Shown here: positions 1 through 8,362 of the stretch, in pieces
How the letters are laid out: every line of letters begins with the position of its first letter
How positions within the stretch are numbered: position 1 is the stretch's first letter
From: Clostridiales bacterium
GTDB lineage: Bacteria; Acidobacteriota; Aminicenantia; Aminicenantales; UBA8522
Direction of reading: 5' to 3'
DNA: 64,000 nt
Assembly (NCBI GenBank): GCA_029907205.1
Contig: JARYMI010000012.1
Location: forward strand, 1 to 64,000
Translations under genes and position numbers: made by a program
The notes under the pieces: model-generated
Databases searched by the model: none
Told to the model about the DNA's origin: nothing
The model's input: the letters and a program-made list of their open reading frames with translations, nothing else

Positions 1-1984
1 GCTGGAAAGAATTCAGGAGGCCTTGGCAAAAAAAAGCTTCAACCCGGGCTTCCTCTCGGCCTTTCCCGAAGAGTTCATCGACCGGGTGGAGAGGCGCCAA
101 CGAGTCTGGGCCCCCTACTATACCCTCCACAAAATCATGGCTGGCCTTCTCGACGCCTATGTTTATTGCGATAACAAGCTGGCCCTTGACATCTTGCTCA
201 AGAAGACAGACTGGGTCAAATTCCGGATGGGCCGCCTGTCAGAGGAAGAACAGCAGAGAATGTTAGAGACTGAATACGGCGGGATGAACGATGTCCTGGC
301 CAACCTTTACGCTGTCACGGGAAACCCGGACCACCTGCGGCTGGCCATCCTCTTTGACCACAAGTCCTTGTTCAATCCTCTTTCTCAAGGCAAGGACCCG
401 CTTGACGGGCTCCACGGCAACACCCAGATTCCAAAGATGATCGGCGCTGCACGCCTGTATGAATTGACAAACGAAAAACGCTACCAAGGGATAGCCCCAT
501 TCTTCTGGGAGCGCGTGGTCCATCACCGCTCCTACGTCATCGGCGGCAACACCAACGGCGAAAGGTTCTTCCCTATCGAGCAATTCTCGAGGCAGTTGGG
601 CGCGTCAACGGCCGAGACCTGCAACACCTACAACATGCTTAAACTCACCCGCCATCTCTTTTCCTGGGAGCCCTCGGCTGAGGCGATGGATTTCTTTGAA
701 AGGGCCCTCTTCAATCACATCCTGGCTTCCCAGGATCCGGCCACAGGGATGGTGTGTTACTACGTTCCGCTCCGGCCTGGCGCCTTCCGGACTTATTCCA
801 CGCCCGACAATTCGTTCTGGTGCTGCGTCGGCACAGGGATGGAGAATCACGCGAAATATGGGGACAGCATCTATTCCCGCGACGATCATTCTCTCTATGT
901 CAACCTGTTCATCTCTTCGGAGCTGAATTGGCGAGAGAAAGGCCTCCGTGTGCGCCAGGAAACAAAGTTCCCGGACGAAGACAAAACCCGGTTAACTTTC
1001 AAGACAGAAAAACCTGTTCGGCTGACTCTGAAATTACGGTATCCGGGGTGGGCAGTCTCTGGAATCATGGTAAAAGTTAACGGCAAGGAGAAGCCAATCA
1101 AAGATAGCCCAGGGTCCTATATCACCATCGAGCGGGAATGGAAGGGTGGCGACGGCCTTGATGTGACGATTCCTATGAGCCTCCGTTTAGAGTCCATGCC
1201 GGACGACCCGAAAATGGTCGCTTTTCTGTACGGGCCGACCGTCCTCGCGGGTGACCTGGGAACAGAAGGTCTGACCGAGGAAGAAAGGTATGGCCCGAGC
1301 GCGCCGAGGCTTGGCCGACTCAGGCCAGTCCAGGTGCCCGCGCTCATCGTCGACAAGGTCGAAGATGTCCTTAAGAAAATTTTGCCTGTATCGGGGGACA
1401 GGTTGACGCACAAAACCCGGGGCATCGGTCAACCGCATGACGTAACCCTCGTTCCATTCTTCAAGCTCCACGACCGCCGGTACTCGGTTTATTGGAAAAT
1501 CTACGCTCCTTCGGAGTGGCAAAAGAAAAAGGCGGACATGGCCGCCCGAGAAGCACGACGCCAGGAAATCGAACGTCTGGCCATCGACGCCGTGAACTTC
1601 AGTGAGCCGGAGAGCGAGAAGGCCCATCAGTTTCAGGGCGAGAATGCCGTCGAAGGATATTTTGACGGCCGGAGATGGCGGGCGGCCCGAAATGGCTGGT
1701 TCAGCTTCGAGCTCAAGAGCGTCCCAGACAAGCCTCTTCTTCTTGTCTGCACCTTCCGGGGAAGCGAAGGGCCCAACCGCACCTTTGACATCCTCATCGA
1801 TGGAGAAAAGATTGCCACAGAAAAGCTGGAAATTCACCCCACCGAGTTATTCGACCTTGAATACTTGATTCCAGAGAAGCTAACCAAGGGGAAAGAACAA
1901 ATCACGGTGAAGTTCGAGGCTCACCCCGGCGCCTTCACGGGGGCTCTTTTTGACCTTCGCATTTTGCCCCTCCCAGAGAAATAG
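1..1984 (+). CDS. GH127-family beta-L-arabinofuranosidase (DUF1680), 5' end cut by window edge
   Basis: The reading frame is open from the first bases of the window, so the true start lies upstream; the TTG at 23 is only the first start-like codon inside the window. About 650 residues are visible. They match glycoside hydrolase family 127 (DUF1680), alpha/alpha-barrel enzymes that release L-arabinofuranose from plant-type glycans. Counting from position 23, the Glu-x-Cys metal-ligand motif ([10 protein letters not shown]) is at residues 198-200 and the Trp-Cys-Cys motif at 266-268; in the characterised enzyme HypBA1 the first Cys of that pair is the nucleophile. A beta-sandwich C-terminal region follows. 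The next gene starts 50 nt downstream on the same strand. Substrate is inferred from family only. Any signal peptide would be outside the window. Confidence 0.85.
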   Translation, partial: LERIQEALAKKSFNPGFLSAFPEEFIDRVERRQRVWAPYYTLHKIMAGLLDAYVYCDNKLALDILLKKTDWVKFRMGRLSEEEQQRMLETEYGGMNDVLANLYAVTGNPDHLRLAILFDHKSLFNPLSQGKDPLDGLHGNTQIPKMIGAARLYELTNEKRYQGIAPFFWERVVHHRSYVIGGNTNGERFFPIEQFSRQLGASTAETCNTYNMLKLTRHLFSWEPSAEAMDFFERALFNHILASQDPATGMVCYYVPLRPGAFRTYSTPDNSFWCCVGTGMENHAKYGDSIYSRDDHSLYVNLFISSELNWREKGLRVRQETKFPDEDKTRLTFKTEKPVRLTLKLRYPGWAVSGIMVKVNGKEKPIKDSPGSYITIEREWKGGDGLDVTIPMSLRLESMPDDPKMVAFLYGPTVLAGDLGTEGLTEEERYGPSAPRLGRLRPVQVPALIVDKVEDVLKKILPVSGDRLTHKTRGIGQPHDVTLVPFFKLHDRRYSVYWKIYAPSEWQKKKADMAAREARRQEIERLAIDAVNFSEPESEKAHQFQGENAVEGYFDGRRWRAARNGWFSFELKSVPDKPLLLVCTFRGSEGPNRTFDILIDGEKIATEKLEIHPTELFDLEYLIPEKLTKGKEQITVKFEAHPGAFTGALFDLRILPLPEK

Positions 1985-2037
1985 GAGGTAGGTTCGACCA
2001 AGAAAGCAATTTTAAAATATTTTTTAAAGGAGGAATG

Positions 2038-4320
2038 ATGAAGCCTAAAAAACTTCTGGTTTTTGGAGCTTGGGTTCTGTTTTTTCTCATCCTTCCCCTG
2101 TTCCTTTCGGCGCAGGGAACAAAAGCGGATTACGAGCGCGCAGCAGGCCTTAGGAATAAGCTTCAAAACCTTGTGCTCAATGCCGTGGACAGGAGCGGCT
2201 GGATAGAAAAGACGACGCGCTTCTGGTACCGCAGGTCGGCCAAGGGCGGATTTGAGTTCATGGTCGCTGATGTGGCCACACAGACCAAAAAGCTTGCTTT
2301 TGACCACGAAAAATTAGCGGCAGCGCTGGCCGCTGCATCGGCGGAAAAAGTGGACGCCCAGAACCTTCCGTTTATGTTCATTTCCTTTGTTGATAAAGAG
2401 CAAGCCCTGGAATTTGATTTTGGCGAGTGGAAATGGAAATGCGATTTGAACACCTACGCCTGCACGAAACTGGGCCCGGCTGAGCGCCGTGGCCGTCCTG
2501 GTTTAAGATGGGATATGTGGGTGAGAGGCCCAGCCCCAGAAGCAGCTTCGGCTGAAGCGAAGACTTCTCCGGACGGGAAGTTGGAAGCCTTTATTAAAGA
2601 TTACAATGTCTTTGTCAGGAGCAAAGATAAAAAAGAAGAATTCGCCTTGAGCAGCGACGGCTCTGAGGGCGATTATTATACCTACGCCTCTCTCGTTTGG
2701 TCACCCGATTCCAGGAAGCTCGCACTTTATCGTCTGCGCCGGGGCTACCACCGGATCATCCACTATGTCGAATCTTCCCCGGCCGACCAGCTTCAGCCGA
2801 AACACTGGTCCATGGAATACGCCAAACCGGGTGATGCCCTCGACATCGACCAGCCGGTCCTTTTCCATGTGGATACAAGAAAACAAATCAATGTGGACAA
2901 CAGCCTTTTCCCCAATCCTTATGACCTCTCAAACATCGCTTGGCGTCAAGATGGCCGCGCCTTCACTTTTGAGTACAACCAGCGCGGGCATCAGGTTTAT
3001 CGCGTCATCGAAGTCGATGCCGCTTCCGGCCAAGCCCGTGCCGTGATCAACGAGGAAAGTCCCACCTTTTTCTGCTACTCCGGCAAAAAATACAGGCATG
3101 ATGTCGCCGACGGAAAAGAAATCATCTGGATGTCCGAGCGAGATGGCTGGAATCACCTTTATCTTTATGACGGCGAAAGCGGGCAGGTCAAAAACCAGAT
3201 CACCAAAGGCGAGTGGGTGGTGCGCGGGGTTGACAAGGTGGACGAAGAGAAGCGGCAGGTATGGTTCCAGGCAAGCGGCATGATTCCGGGCCAAGATCCG
3301 TATTTTATTTATTATTACAGAATCAATTTCGACGGCACTGGGCTGACTCTGTTGACCGAAGCCGAAGGAAATCACAACGTTACGTATTCACCAGATATGG
3401 CTTATTACATCGACACATGGTCACGCATCTCCAGCCCGCCCATCTGCGAGGTTCGCCGGACTTCAGACCTCACCGTCGTCATGCAAGTGGAAAAAGCCGA
3501 CATCAAGGAACTCATCAAAGCCGGATGGAAGGCGCCCGAGGTTTTTGTCTCCAAAGGAAGGGACGGAAAAACTGATATTTGGGGAATTGTCTTCCGGCCG
3601 ATGAATTTTAACCCTAAGAGAAAATATCCTGTCATCGAGAACATCTATGCCGGACCGCAAGGCTCTTTTGTCCCCAAATCGTTCAGCGCCTTCAACCCGA
3701 TGCAGTCATTGGCGGAACTCGGGTTTATCGTTGTCCAAATCGACGGAATGGGCACGTCGAACCGTTCCAAGGCTTTTCACGATGTCTGCTGGAAAAACAT
3801 CGGTGATGCCGGCTTCCCCGACAGGATTCTCTGGCATAAAGCCGTAGCCGCCAAGTACCCCTATTATGATATTAGCCGGGTCGGTATTTACGGCAACTCG
3901 GCTGGCGGCCAGAATGCCCTGGGTGGGCTTCTCTTCCACCCTGAATTCTATAAGGTGGGCGTTTCGTCCTGCGGCTGCCATGACAACCGCATGGATAAAA
4001 TCTGGTGGAACGAGCAATGGATGGGCTGGCCCGTGGGGCCCGAATATGCGGCTTCATCCAACGTAGAGAACGCTCATCGTCTTCAGGGAAAACTTCTCCT
4101 CATCGTGGGCGAGATGGACACGAATGTGGACCCGGCATCAACGATGCAGGTGGTCAACGCGCTCGTTAAGGCCAACAAGACGTTCGACCTTCTGGTGATT
4201 CCTGGCGGAGGCCATGGCATGGGAGGACCGTATGGTGAGCGGAAACGCAATGACTTCTTTGTTCAACACTTGCTTGACATCAAGCCGCCTGACTGGAACC
4301 GCGGTGAAGCTAAGAAATAA
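2038..4320 (+). CDS. Secreted S9 family (DPP IV-like) serine peptidase
   Basis: The protein has about 760 residues, starting with a signal peptide (Lys-rich n-region, then a hydrophobic stretch ending near LFLSAQG). A DPP IV-type beta-propeller domain comes next, then an alpha/beta-hydrolase domain. Counting from the ATG at 2035, the catalytic Ser is about residue 622 (GNSAGG), Asp about 695 (GEMDTN) and His about 727 (GGGHGMGG), in the order expected of S9 peptidases. Such enzymes cleave dipeptides after Pro or Ala, here probably in the periplasm or outside the cell. The strong AAAGGAGG at 2026-2033 leaves one base before the ATG at 2035 and four before the ATG at 2038, so 2038 is the likelier start. 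It fits a peptide-degrading lifestyle. Confidence 0.88.
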   Translation: MKPKKLLVFGAWVLFFLILPLFLSAQGTKADYERAAGLRNKLQNLVLNAVDRSGWIEKTTRFWYRRSAKGGFEFMVADVATQTKKLAFDHEKLAAALAAASAEKVDAQNLPFMFISFVDKEQALEFDFGEWKWKCDLNTYACTKLGPAERRGRPGLRWDMWVRGPAPEAASAEAKTSPDGKLEAFIKDYNVFVRSKDKKEEFALSSDGSEGDYYTYASLVWSPDSRKLALYRLRRGYHRIIHYVESSPADQLQPKHWSMEYAKPGDALDIDQPVLFHVDTRKQINVDNSLFPNPYDLSNIAWRQDGRAFTFEYNQRGHQVYRVIEVDAASGQARAVINEESPTFFCYSGKKYRHDVADGKEIIWMSERDGWNHLYLYDGESGQVKNQITKGEWVVRGVDKVDEEKRQVWFQASGMIPGQDPYFIYYYRINFDGTGLTLLTEAEGNHNVTYSPDMAYYIDTWSRISSPPICEVRRTSDLTVVMQVEKADIKELIKAGWKAPEVFVSKGRDGKTDIWGIVFRPMNFNPKRKYPVIENIYAGPQGSFVPKSFSAFNPMQSLAELGFIVVQIDGMGTSNRSKAFHDVCWKNIGDAGFPDRILWHKAVAAKYPYYDISRVGIYGNSAGGQNALGGLLFHPEFYKVGVSSCGCHDNRMDKIWWNEQWMGWPVGPEYAASSNVENAHRLQGKLLLIVGEMDTNVDPASTMQVVNALVKANKTFDLLVIPGGGHGMGGPYGERKRNDFFVQHLLDIKPPDWNRGEAKK

Positions 4321-4332
4321 GGCGATCCCAAA

Positions 4333-5292
4333 TTAATGGATGGAGGGAAGGCGCAAAGACCTCAAGGTCTCAACCTTGGCCCGGTGCCATCTCTCCTTAG
4401 GGATGGAAAGGAAAACATCAACCAGGCGGGGATCGAACTGGCTGCCGCTGTGCCGTTCAATTTCTCTCCGGGCTTCTTCAATGCGCTGGCCTTTCCGGTA
4501 AGGCCTGTCCGAGGTGATGGCGTCGAGAGTATCGGCCAACGAAAAAATCCGGGCTTCTAAGGGGATGGCCTCGCCCGCCAACCCATAGGGATAACCCTGT
4601 CCGTTGTAAAACTCGTGGTGAAAGAGGACGACCTGGGCGGGCCGTTCGAGGAAGGAAAACTCCTCGATGAGTTTATAGCCAAGGAGCGGATGATCCTTGA
4701 CAATTTCTTTCTCGATCGTGCTCAGAGGACCTTTCTTGTTCAGGATTGAATCCGGGATGCCGATCTTCCCGATGTCGTGGAGGAGGGCACCTCTCTCGAG
4801 GTCGACCAGCGATTTATTGTCTTCAATGCCTAATTCTCTGGCCAGGAGCAACGTGTAAGTGGCCACAAACTGCGAGTGCCCGATCGTGTCTTCGTTGTCA
4901 TCCGTCGCGGCGATGAACTGAATCAGGTTAGAATTAAAAAAGAGCTGTTTCTCTATATAGTCTCCCTCATCCAGGTCATCTTTCTCCCGAAAGATTTCTT
5001 CGTACCAGAAGCCAAGGTCTCGCATGCCCTCCTTGGCCAAGAAGATTTTGTGAGGCTTTAATCCTGTCTGCTTCCAGAAGGAAGGAGCTTCTTCCTTCAC
5101 CGGCATTCCCAGGAAATTTTCATTCCCCCGGAGGGCAACCATGTATTCGAGCTCATTCCGGTCAAGAAACCAAGAAAGGCACGTCTGCCTGCCGCGAAAA
5201 TCCTCCAAGAGCAGCCGGCTGGCCTCTTCGGAATGAACCCTCACCGCTTTTGCCTGGGTTTCCATGGGATATACAACTCTCGTTTCGTTCAT
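4333..5292 (-). CDS. HD-GYP domain protein, probable cyclic-di-GMP phosphodiesterase
   Basis: The protein has 319 residues. The first ~130 resemble no domain I recognise and contain no receiver or transmembrane segment. The HD-GYP domain follows: HDIGK at 172-176, the HH pair at 225-226, and G-Y-P at 233-235 in an NGQGYP context. Enzymes of this family hydrolyse cyclic-di-GMP through a metal centre held by the HD and HH residues, and those ligands are present. It is divergent from the sigma factor gene and convergent with the S9 peptidase (12-nt gap). A TATAAT box lies only 3 nt before this ATG, so the ATG of Met10 (5265) is an alternative start. The input signal is unknown. Confidence 0.82.
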   Translation of the reverse strand: MNETRVVYPMETQAKAVRVHSEEASRLLLEDFRGRQTCLSWFLDRNELEYMVALRGNENFLGMPVKEEAPSFWKQTGLKPHKIFLAKEGMRDLGFWYEEIFREKDDLDEGDYIEKQLFFNSNLIQFIAATDDNEDTIGHSQFVATYTLLLARELGIEDNKSLVDLERGALLHDIGKIGIPDSILNKKGPLSTIEKEIVKDHPLLGYKLIEEFSFLERPAQVVLFHHEFYNGQGYPYGLAGEAIPLEARIFSLADTLDAITSDRPYRKGQRIEEARREIERHSGSQFDPRLVDVFLSIPKERWHRAKVETLRSLRLPSIH

Positions 5293-5295
5293 GGC

Positions 5296-5301
5296 ATTAT
5301 A
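5296..5301 (-). promoter_or_regulatory. Candidate -10 box for the HD-GYP gene
   Basis: TATAAT on the minus strand ends 3 nt before the annotated ATG of the HD-GYP gene. I see no convincing -35 at 16-18 bp. If functional it would give a leaderless transcript or one that starts inside the first codons. Confidence 0.4.
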
Positions 5302-5408
5302 TTAGTCGCCCAGAGCTGGAAAAAATTGAAATTTCCGCCTTGCCCGGCTTTTTCAGTCTCACCCCCACCCCCCTCCTTAGGGAGGATTTTAAGGCTTGAA
5401 TTCCACCC

Positions 5409-5437
5409 TTGTCAGGGGATTTGCCTGCTAATATAAT
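5409..5437 (+). promoter_or_regulatory. Sigma-70 promoter of the sigma factor gene
   Basis: TTGTCA (5409-5414), a 17-bp spacer and TATAAT (5432-5437), with TG one base before the -10 region (extended -10 look). The expected transcription start is about 5444, at the GTG at 5445. Confidence 0.75.
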
Positions 5438-5444
5438 GATTTTT

Positions 5445-5945
5445 GTGGAAAAAAGGACAGTCGAGGTTGATCTGGACGAGGTTGTTGTCAAATACAGGCC
5501 TATCGTCAGCTTTAAAGTCAAGAAATCCTTGGGGACGCAGACGCCTGACTGGGAGGATGTGGTCAACGAAATCATTACCCAGGTCATAGAAAAAGTCAAA
5601 AAAGAGGAATTCCGCGGGGATTCCTCTATCGGAACTTTCATCTACACGATTACAACCCGCAGGATCGTTGATTATATCAGGCAAAAAACGAAGATTTTGA
5701 AGGGGATCCCGGAGCCGTCACCCTTGCCAGACCCTTGCGATGACGCTGAAAGCCGGGAAAGGGCCCGGGTCCTGGCCGAAGCAATCAAGCAGCTCAAACC
5801 CAAGTTTAAGGAGGTCCTAAACCTTTACTACTACCAGGAGCTCTCCAGGGAAGAAGTGGCTCAAAGGCTGGGCATTTCCCCGCGGAGAGTGAGTGAGCGG
5901 CTGAACTATGCCCAGAAGCTCCTCAGGAAAATGATCAAACAATGA
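5445..5945 (+). CDS. ECF-like sigma-70 family RNA polymerase sigma factor
   Basis: A small two-domain sigma factor of about 166 residues. Sigma region 2 is N-terminal (around DLDEVVVKYRPIV through TITTRRIVDYIR) and sigma region 4 is C-terminal, with a helix-turn-helix around LSREEVAQRLGISPRRVSE. No region 3 or 1.1 is visible, as in extracytoplasmic-function sigma factors. The frame is open further upstream (TTG 5409, ATG 5436), but a consensus promoter covers those codons, so the GTG at 5445 is the best start and the mRNA is probably leaderless. The next gene, 65 nt downstream, encodes a zinc-finger anti-sigma factor, giving a typical sigma/anti-sigma pair. Target genes cannot be read from the sequence. 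Confidence 0.85.
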   Translation: MEKRTVEVDLDEVVVKYRPIVSFKVKKSLGTQTPDWEDVVNEIITQVIEKVKKEEFRGDSSIGTFIYTITTRRIVDYIRQKTKILKGIPEPSPLPDPCDDAESRERARVLAEAIKQLKPKFKEVLNLYYYQELSREEVAQRLGISPRRVSERLNYAQKLLRKMIKQ

Positions 5946-6010
5946 AATTTTTCCGTTTTTTCTCTCATCTGGCGACTAAATTGTTGAAATCGGATGAAAG
6001 GTGAGCGAGC

Positions 6011-6664
6011 ATGAAAAAATGCCAATTTGAGGACCAAATTGATGGCTACCTCATGAATAAATTAGAGGGGGAAGACAGGGATATTTTCGAAGAGCATTAT
6101 TTTAACTGCCCCAAGTGTTTCCAGAAAATGCAAGAAAGAGATGAGATCATTTCTGCCATCAAAACGAGAGGCGTCTGGATATTCAAAGAGGAAAGTGGCC
6201 CTGCGAGAAAAGCCTTTGTCCCGGCTTTTGAGAGAGTGACAACCTTCTTTACTCCCAGACAATGGGCGACGGTGGCAACGGCAGCAGCCCTCTTCTTTGT
6301 GATCGTCTTTGGCGTTCTGCCCCAATTCAGGAGCTCAGCTCCCCGGTTTGTTTTAAGCGAAAAAGATGTTGTCCGGGGGAAGACCCTGAGCCTCATCTCA
6401 CCGGTCATCGATGTCAAGGCAGCGCCGGCTTTCTTTGAATGGACCGAGCTCGGAGGCGACGCCGAATACAAGATTTACGTCTCCAACCATGGTCTCTTGT
6501 GGACAGCGGCAACGAAGGACACCAGGATTGCCGTTCCCGATGAAATCAGGCGGCTCATGACCGCGGGCGAGAATTATTCCTGGCAGGTGAGGGCTTTTTC
6601 GAGCAAGGGAACGCTGATCGCGGTCTCAAGCAAGGTCCAATTCCAGATCGAGCCGACCGAATAA
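6011..6664 (+). CDS. Membrane-anchored zinc-finger anti-sigma factor
   Basis: The protein has 217 residues. The N-terminal anti-sigma domain carries the ZAS signature His29-x3-Cys33-x2-Cys36. One transmembrane segment lies at about 83-100 (TVATAAALFFVIVFGVL). The remaining ~110 residues would be periplasmic and look like one beta-sandwich domain (fibronectin-like pattern around FEWTELGGDAEYKIYV and YSWQVRAFSSKG). By family analogy the cytoplasmic domain sequesters the sigma factor encoded just upstream and the outer domain senses an envelope signal. A weak ribosome site (GGTGAGC) precedes the ATG. The signal sensed is unknown. Confidence 0.83.
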   Translation: MKKCQFEDQIDGYLMNKLEGEDRDIFEEHYFNCPKCFQKMQERDEIISAIKTRGVWIFKEESGPARKAFVPAFERVTTFFTPRQWATVATAAALFFVIVFGVLPQFRSSAPRFVLSEKDVVRGKTLSLISPVIDVKAAPAFFEWTELGGDAEYKIYVSNHGLLWTAATKDTRIAVPDEIRRLMTAGENYSWQVRAFSSKGTLIAVSSKVQFQIEPTE

Positions 6665-6685
6665 TCGTATCCGCGCCCACAGCGC

Positions 6686-7366
6686 TCAGTCTTCTATCAG
6701 GCTCTCTTCCTCAATGTACATCCGGCCGCGACTTTCCTCCTCAAAGGCTAAACAGCACATCAACCGTCCGCAGAGCCCCGATATCTTGGTTGGGTTGATA
6801 ACAATGTGCTGCCTCCTGGCCTTTTGAATCGTTACCGGCTCGAACGCCTTCATGAAGCTGAAACAGCAGAGGGAACGTCCACAGACGCCCAGCCCGCCGA
6901 TCATCTTGGCTTCGTCCCTCACCCCGATCTGCCGCATTTCAATCCTCATTTTCAGCTCCTTGGCCAGGTCTTTGACCAGCTGACGAAAGTCGATCCGGCC
7001 GTCGGCTGTATAGAAAAAGATTCCCTTTTTTTCGTTGAAAAAATATCTGACCGCCACCAGCTTCATAGGCAGGCTTCTGGCCCTAATCCTGCTCAGACAG
7101 AAATCATAGGCCCTTCTCTCTTTCTGCTTTAGCCACTCGAATTTCTTGATGTCCTCGTCGGTCGCTTTGCGGATGATTTTGACAGCGCCACGGGACGCTT
7201 TGTGGACGTGACAGACTTCGCTCGAGATGTCAACCACTTTAGCCAAATCGCCGCCGAGTTCTGACTCGACGAGGCAGACATCTCCCCTTACGACATTTTC
7301 CTCCCCTCTTGCAGCACGGAGAAGCTTTCCCGTGCTTTCGGAGACGAGACAGACAACCTCAGCCAT
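6686..7366 (-). CDS. ricT: PSP1/RicT (YaaT) family protein
   Basis: About 226 residues from the ATG at 7366, which has a GGGAG ribosome site; the frame extends upstream into holB but that part is not conserved. The PSP1 C-terminal domain is recognisable by its paired Cys motifs, GVCGRSLCC and GLCGRLMCC, which in RicT proteins take part in Fe-S binding. In Bacillus RicT works with RicA and RicF on RNase Y processing and phosphorelay control; the role elsewhere is less clear. The start lies 4 nt after the holB stop, an arrangement (holB-ricT) also conserved in Firmicutes. Confidence 0.85.
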   Translation of the reverse strand: MAEVVCLVSESTGKLLRAARGEENVVRGDVCLVESELGGDLAKVVDISSEVCHVHKASRGAVKIIRKATDEDIKKFEWLKQKERRAYDFCLSRIRARSLPMKLVAVRYFFNEKKGIFFYTADGRIDFRQLVKDLAKELKMRIEMRQIGVRDEAKMIGGLGVCGRSLCCFSFMKAFEPVTIQKARRQHIVINPTKISGLCGRLMCCLAFEEESRGRMYIEEESLIED

Positions 7367-7370
7367 GGCA

Positions 7371-8351
7371 TCAATCTCCCATGAGAGAATAGAACGAACT
7401 GACAAGCAGGCCCAGGTTCAAGTTCTTGTCGAGGCCCGAGATGACCCGTTCGGCCTGGCTTAGGCAGTCCCACATCTTTTCCAGGCTCGCCGCTTCCTCC
7501 AAAGCCCGGAGTTTTGTCCCATAATCGGGGTTCAAGAGCAGAGCCGGCTCTCCTCTCTCTTTGAGCAACATCAAGTCTCGACAGAACGACGAAAGAATCT
7601 CCAGCGTTTTTTCGAAGTCCTCCCTTATCAGGCGCCGCTGGGCGAAGGCATAAGTATTCAGAAAAGCCGAAGAACCTCTTTCCCCCAGGAGCGAGAGGAA
7701 AAAAGCCCACGCCTCTTCCCGTTTGTTCTGGATCTCTTCCCAATCCGTATCGAGAGCTTCTTCCATATTTCCCCGGACGACAAGAGAGATGATCCTGGCT
7801 TTTTCTTCAGGATAGCCTTTCTCGACCAAAAGTTTCCTGATATCTTCTTTCCCGACCGGAGTAAATTGAAGGACTTGGCAGCGTGACTTGATCGTGGACA
7901 GGATGAGGTGCGGGTTGGAAGTCAGGAGGATTATGTGAGAAAAAAGAGGCGGCTCTTCCAAGATTTTCAGGAGAGAGTTTGAGGCCGGCTCGTTCATTTT
8001 TTCGGCCTCATCGACGATGAATACCCTTTTCCTGGCCACCATCGGCCTGAGATAGGCTGCTTGCTTCATGGCCCTCATCTGGTCAATCTTGATTTCCTGG
8101 CCTTCAGGCCCGATCTCCCAGACGTCCGGCAAACGCCGGCCGGAAATGGCCACGCACGTGGAGCACTGTTCACACGCATCGGTTGTCTCTCGCTCGCAAT
8201 TGATGGCCCTGGCTAGGACAAAGGCCATTTTCTTTTCCCCCACTCCTTTGGGGCCGCAAAAGAGCAGGGAATTTGGAACGCGATTCTTCTGGAGGGCCAA
8301 ACGCAAAATCTTCTTGACCCGGGCATTGCCCACAACATCATCAAACCCCAT
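7371..8351 (-). CDS. holB: DNA polymerase III delta' subunit
   Basis: About 326 residues from the ATG at 8351, which follows a GAGGAGG ribosome site; the longer frame runs into the end of uvrA. It is an AAA+ clamp-loader protein: P-loop-like GPKGVGEKK (Glu replaces the usual Lys/Thr context, as allowed in the non-hydrolysing delta' subunit), zinc-binding Cys cluster (CEQCSTC region), DEAEKMNEPASNSLLKILEEPP and the SRC sensor (STIKSRCQ). It loads the beta clamp together with the delta subunit encoded at 38.2-39.3 kb. It lies between uvrA and ricT, 11 nt after uvrA. Confidence 0.88.
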   Translation of the reverse strand: MGFDDVVGNARVKKILRLALQKNRVPNSLLFCGPKGVGEKKMAFVLARAINCERETTDACEQCSTCVAISGRRLPDVWEIGPEGQEIKIDQMRAMKQAAYLRPMVARKRVFIVDEAEKMNEPASNSLLKILEEPPLFSHIILLTSNPHLILSTIKSRCQVLQFTPVGKEDIRKLLVEKGYPEEKARIISLVVRGNMEEALDTDWEEIQNKREEAWAFFLSLLGERGSSAFLNTYAFAQRRLIREDFEKTLEILSSFCRDLMLLKERGEPALLLNPDYGTKLRALEEAASLEKMWDCLSQAERVISGLDKNLNLGLLVSSFYSLMGD

Positions 8352-8362
8352 CTGCCTCCTCT

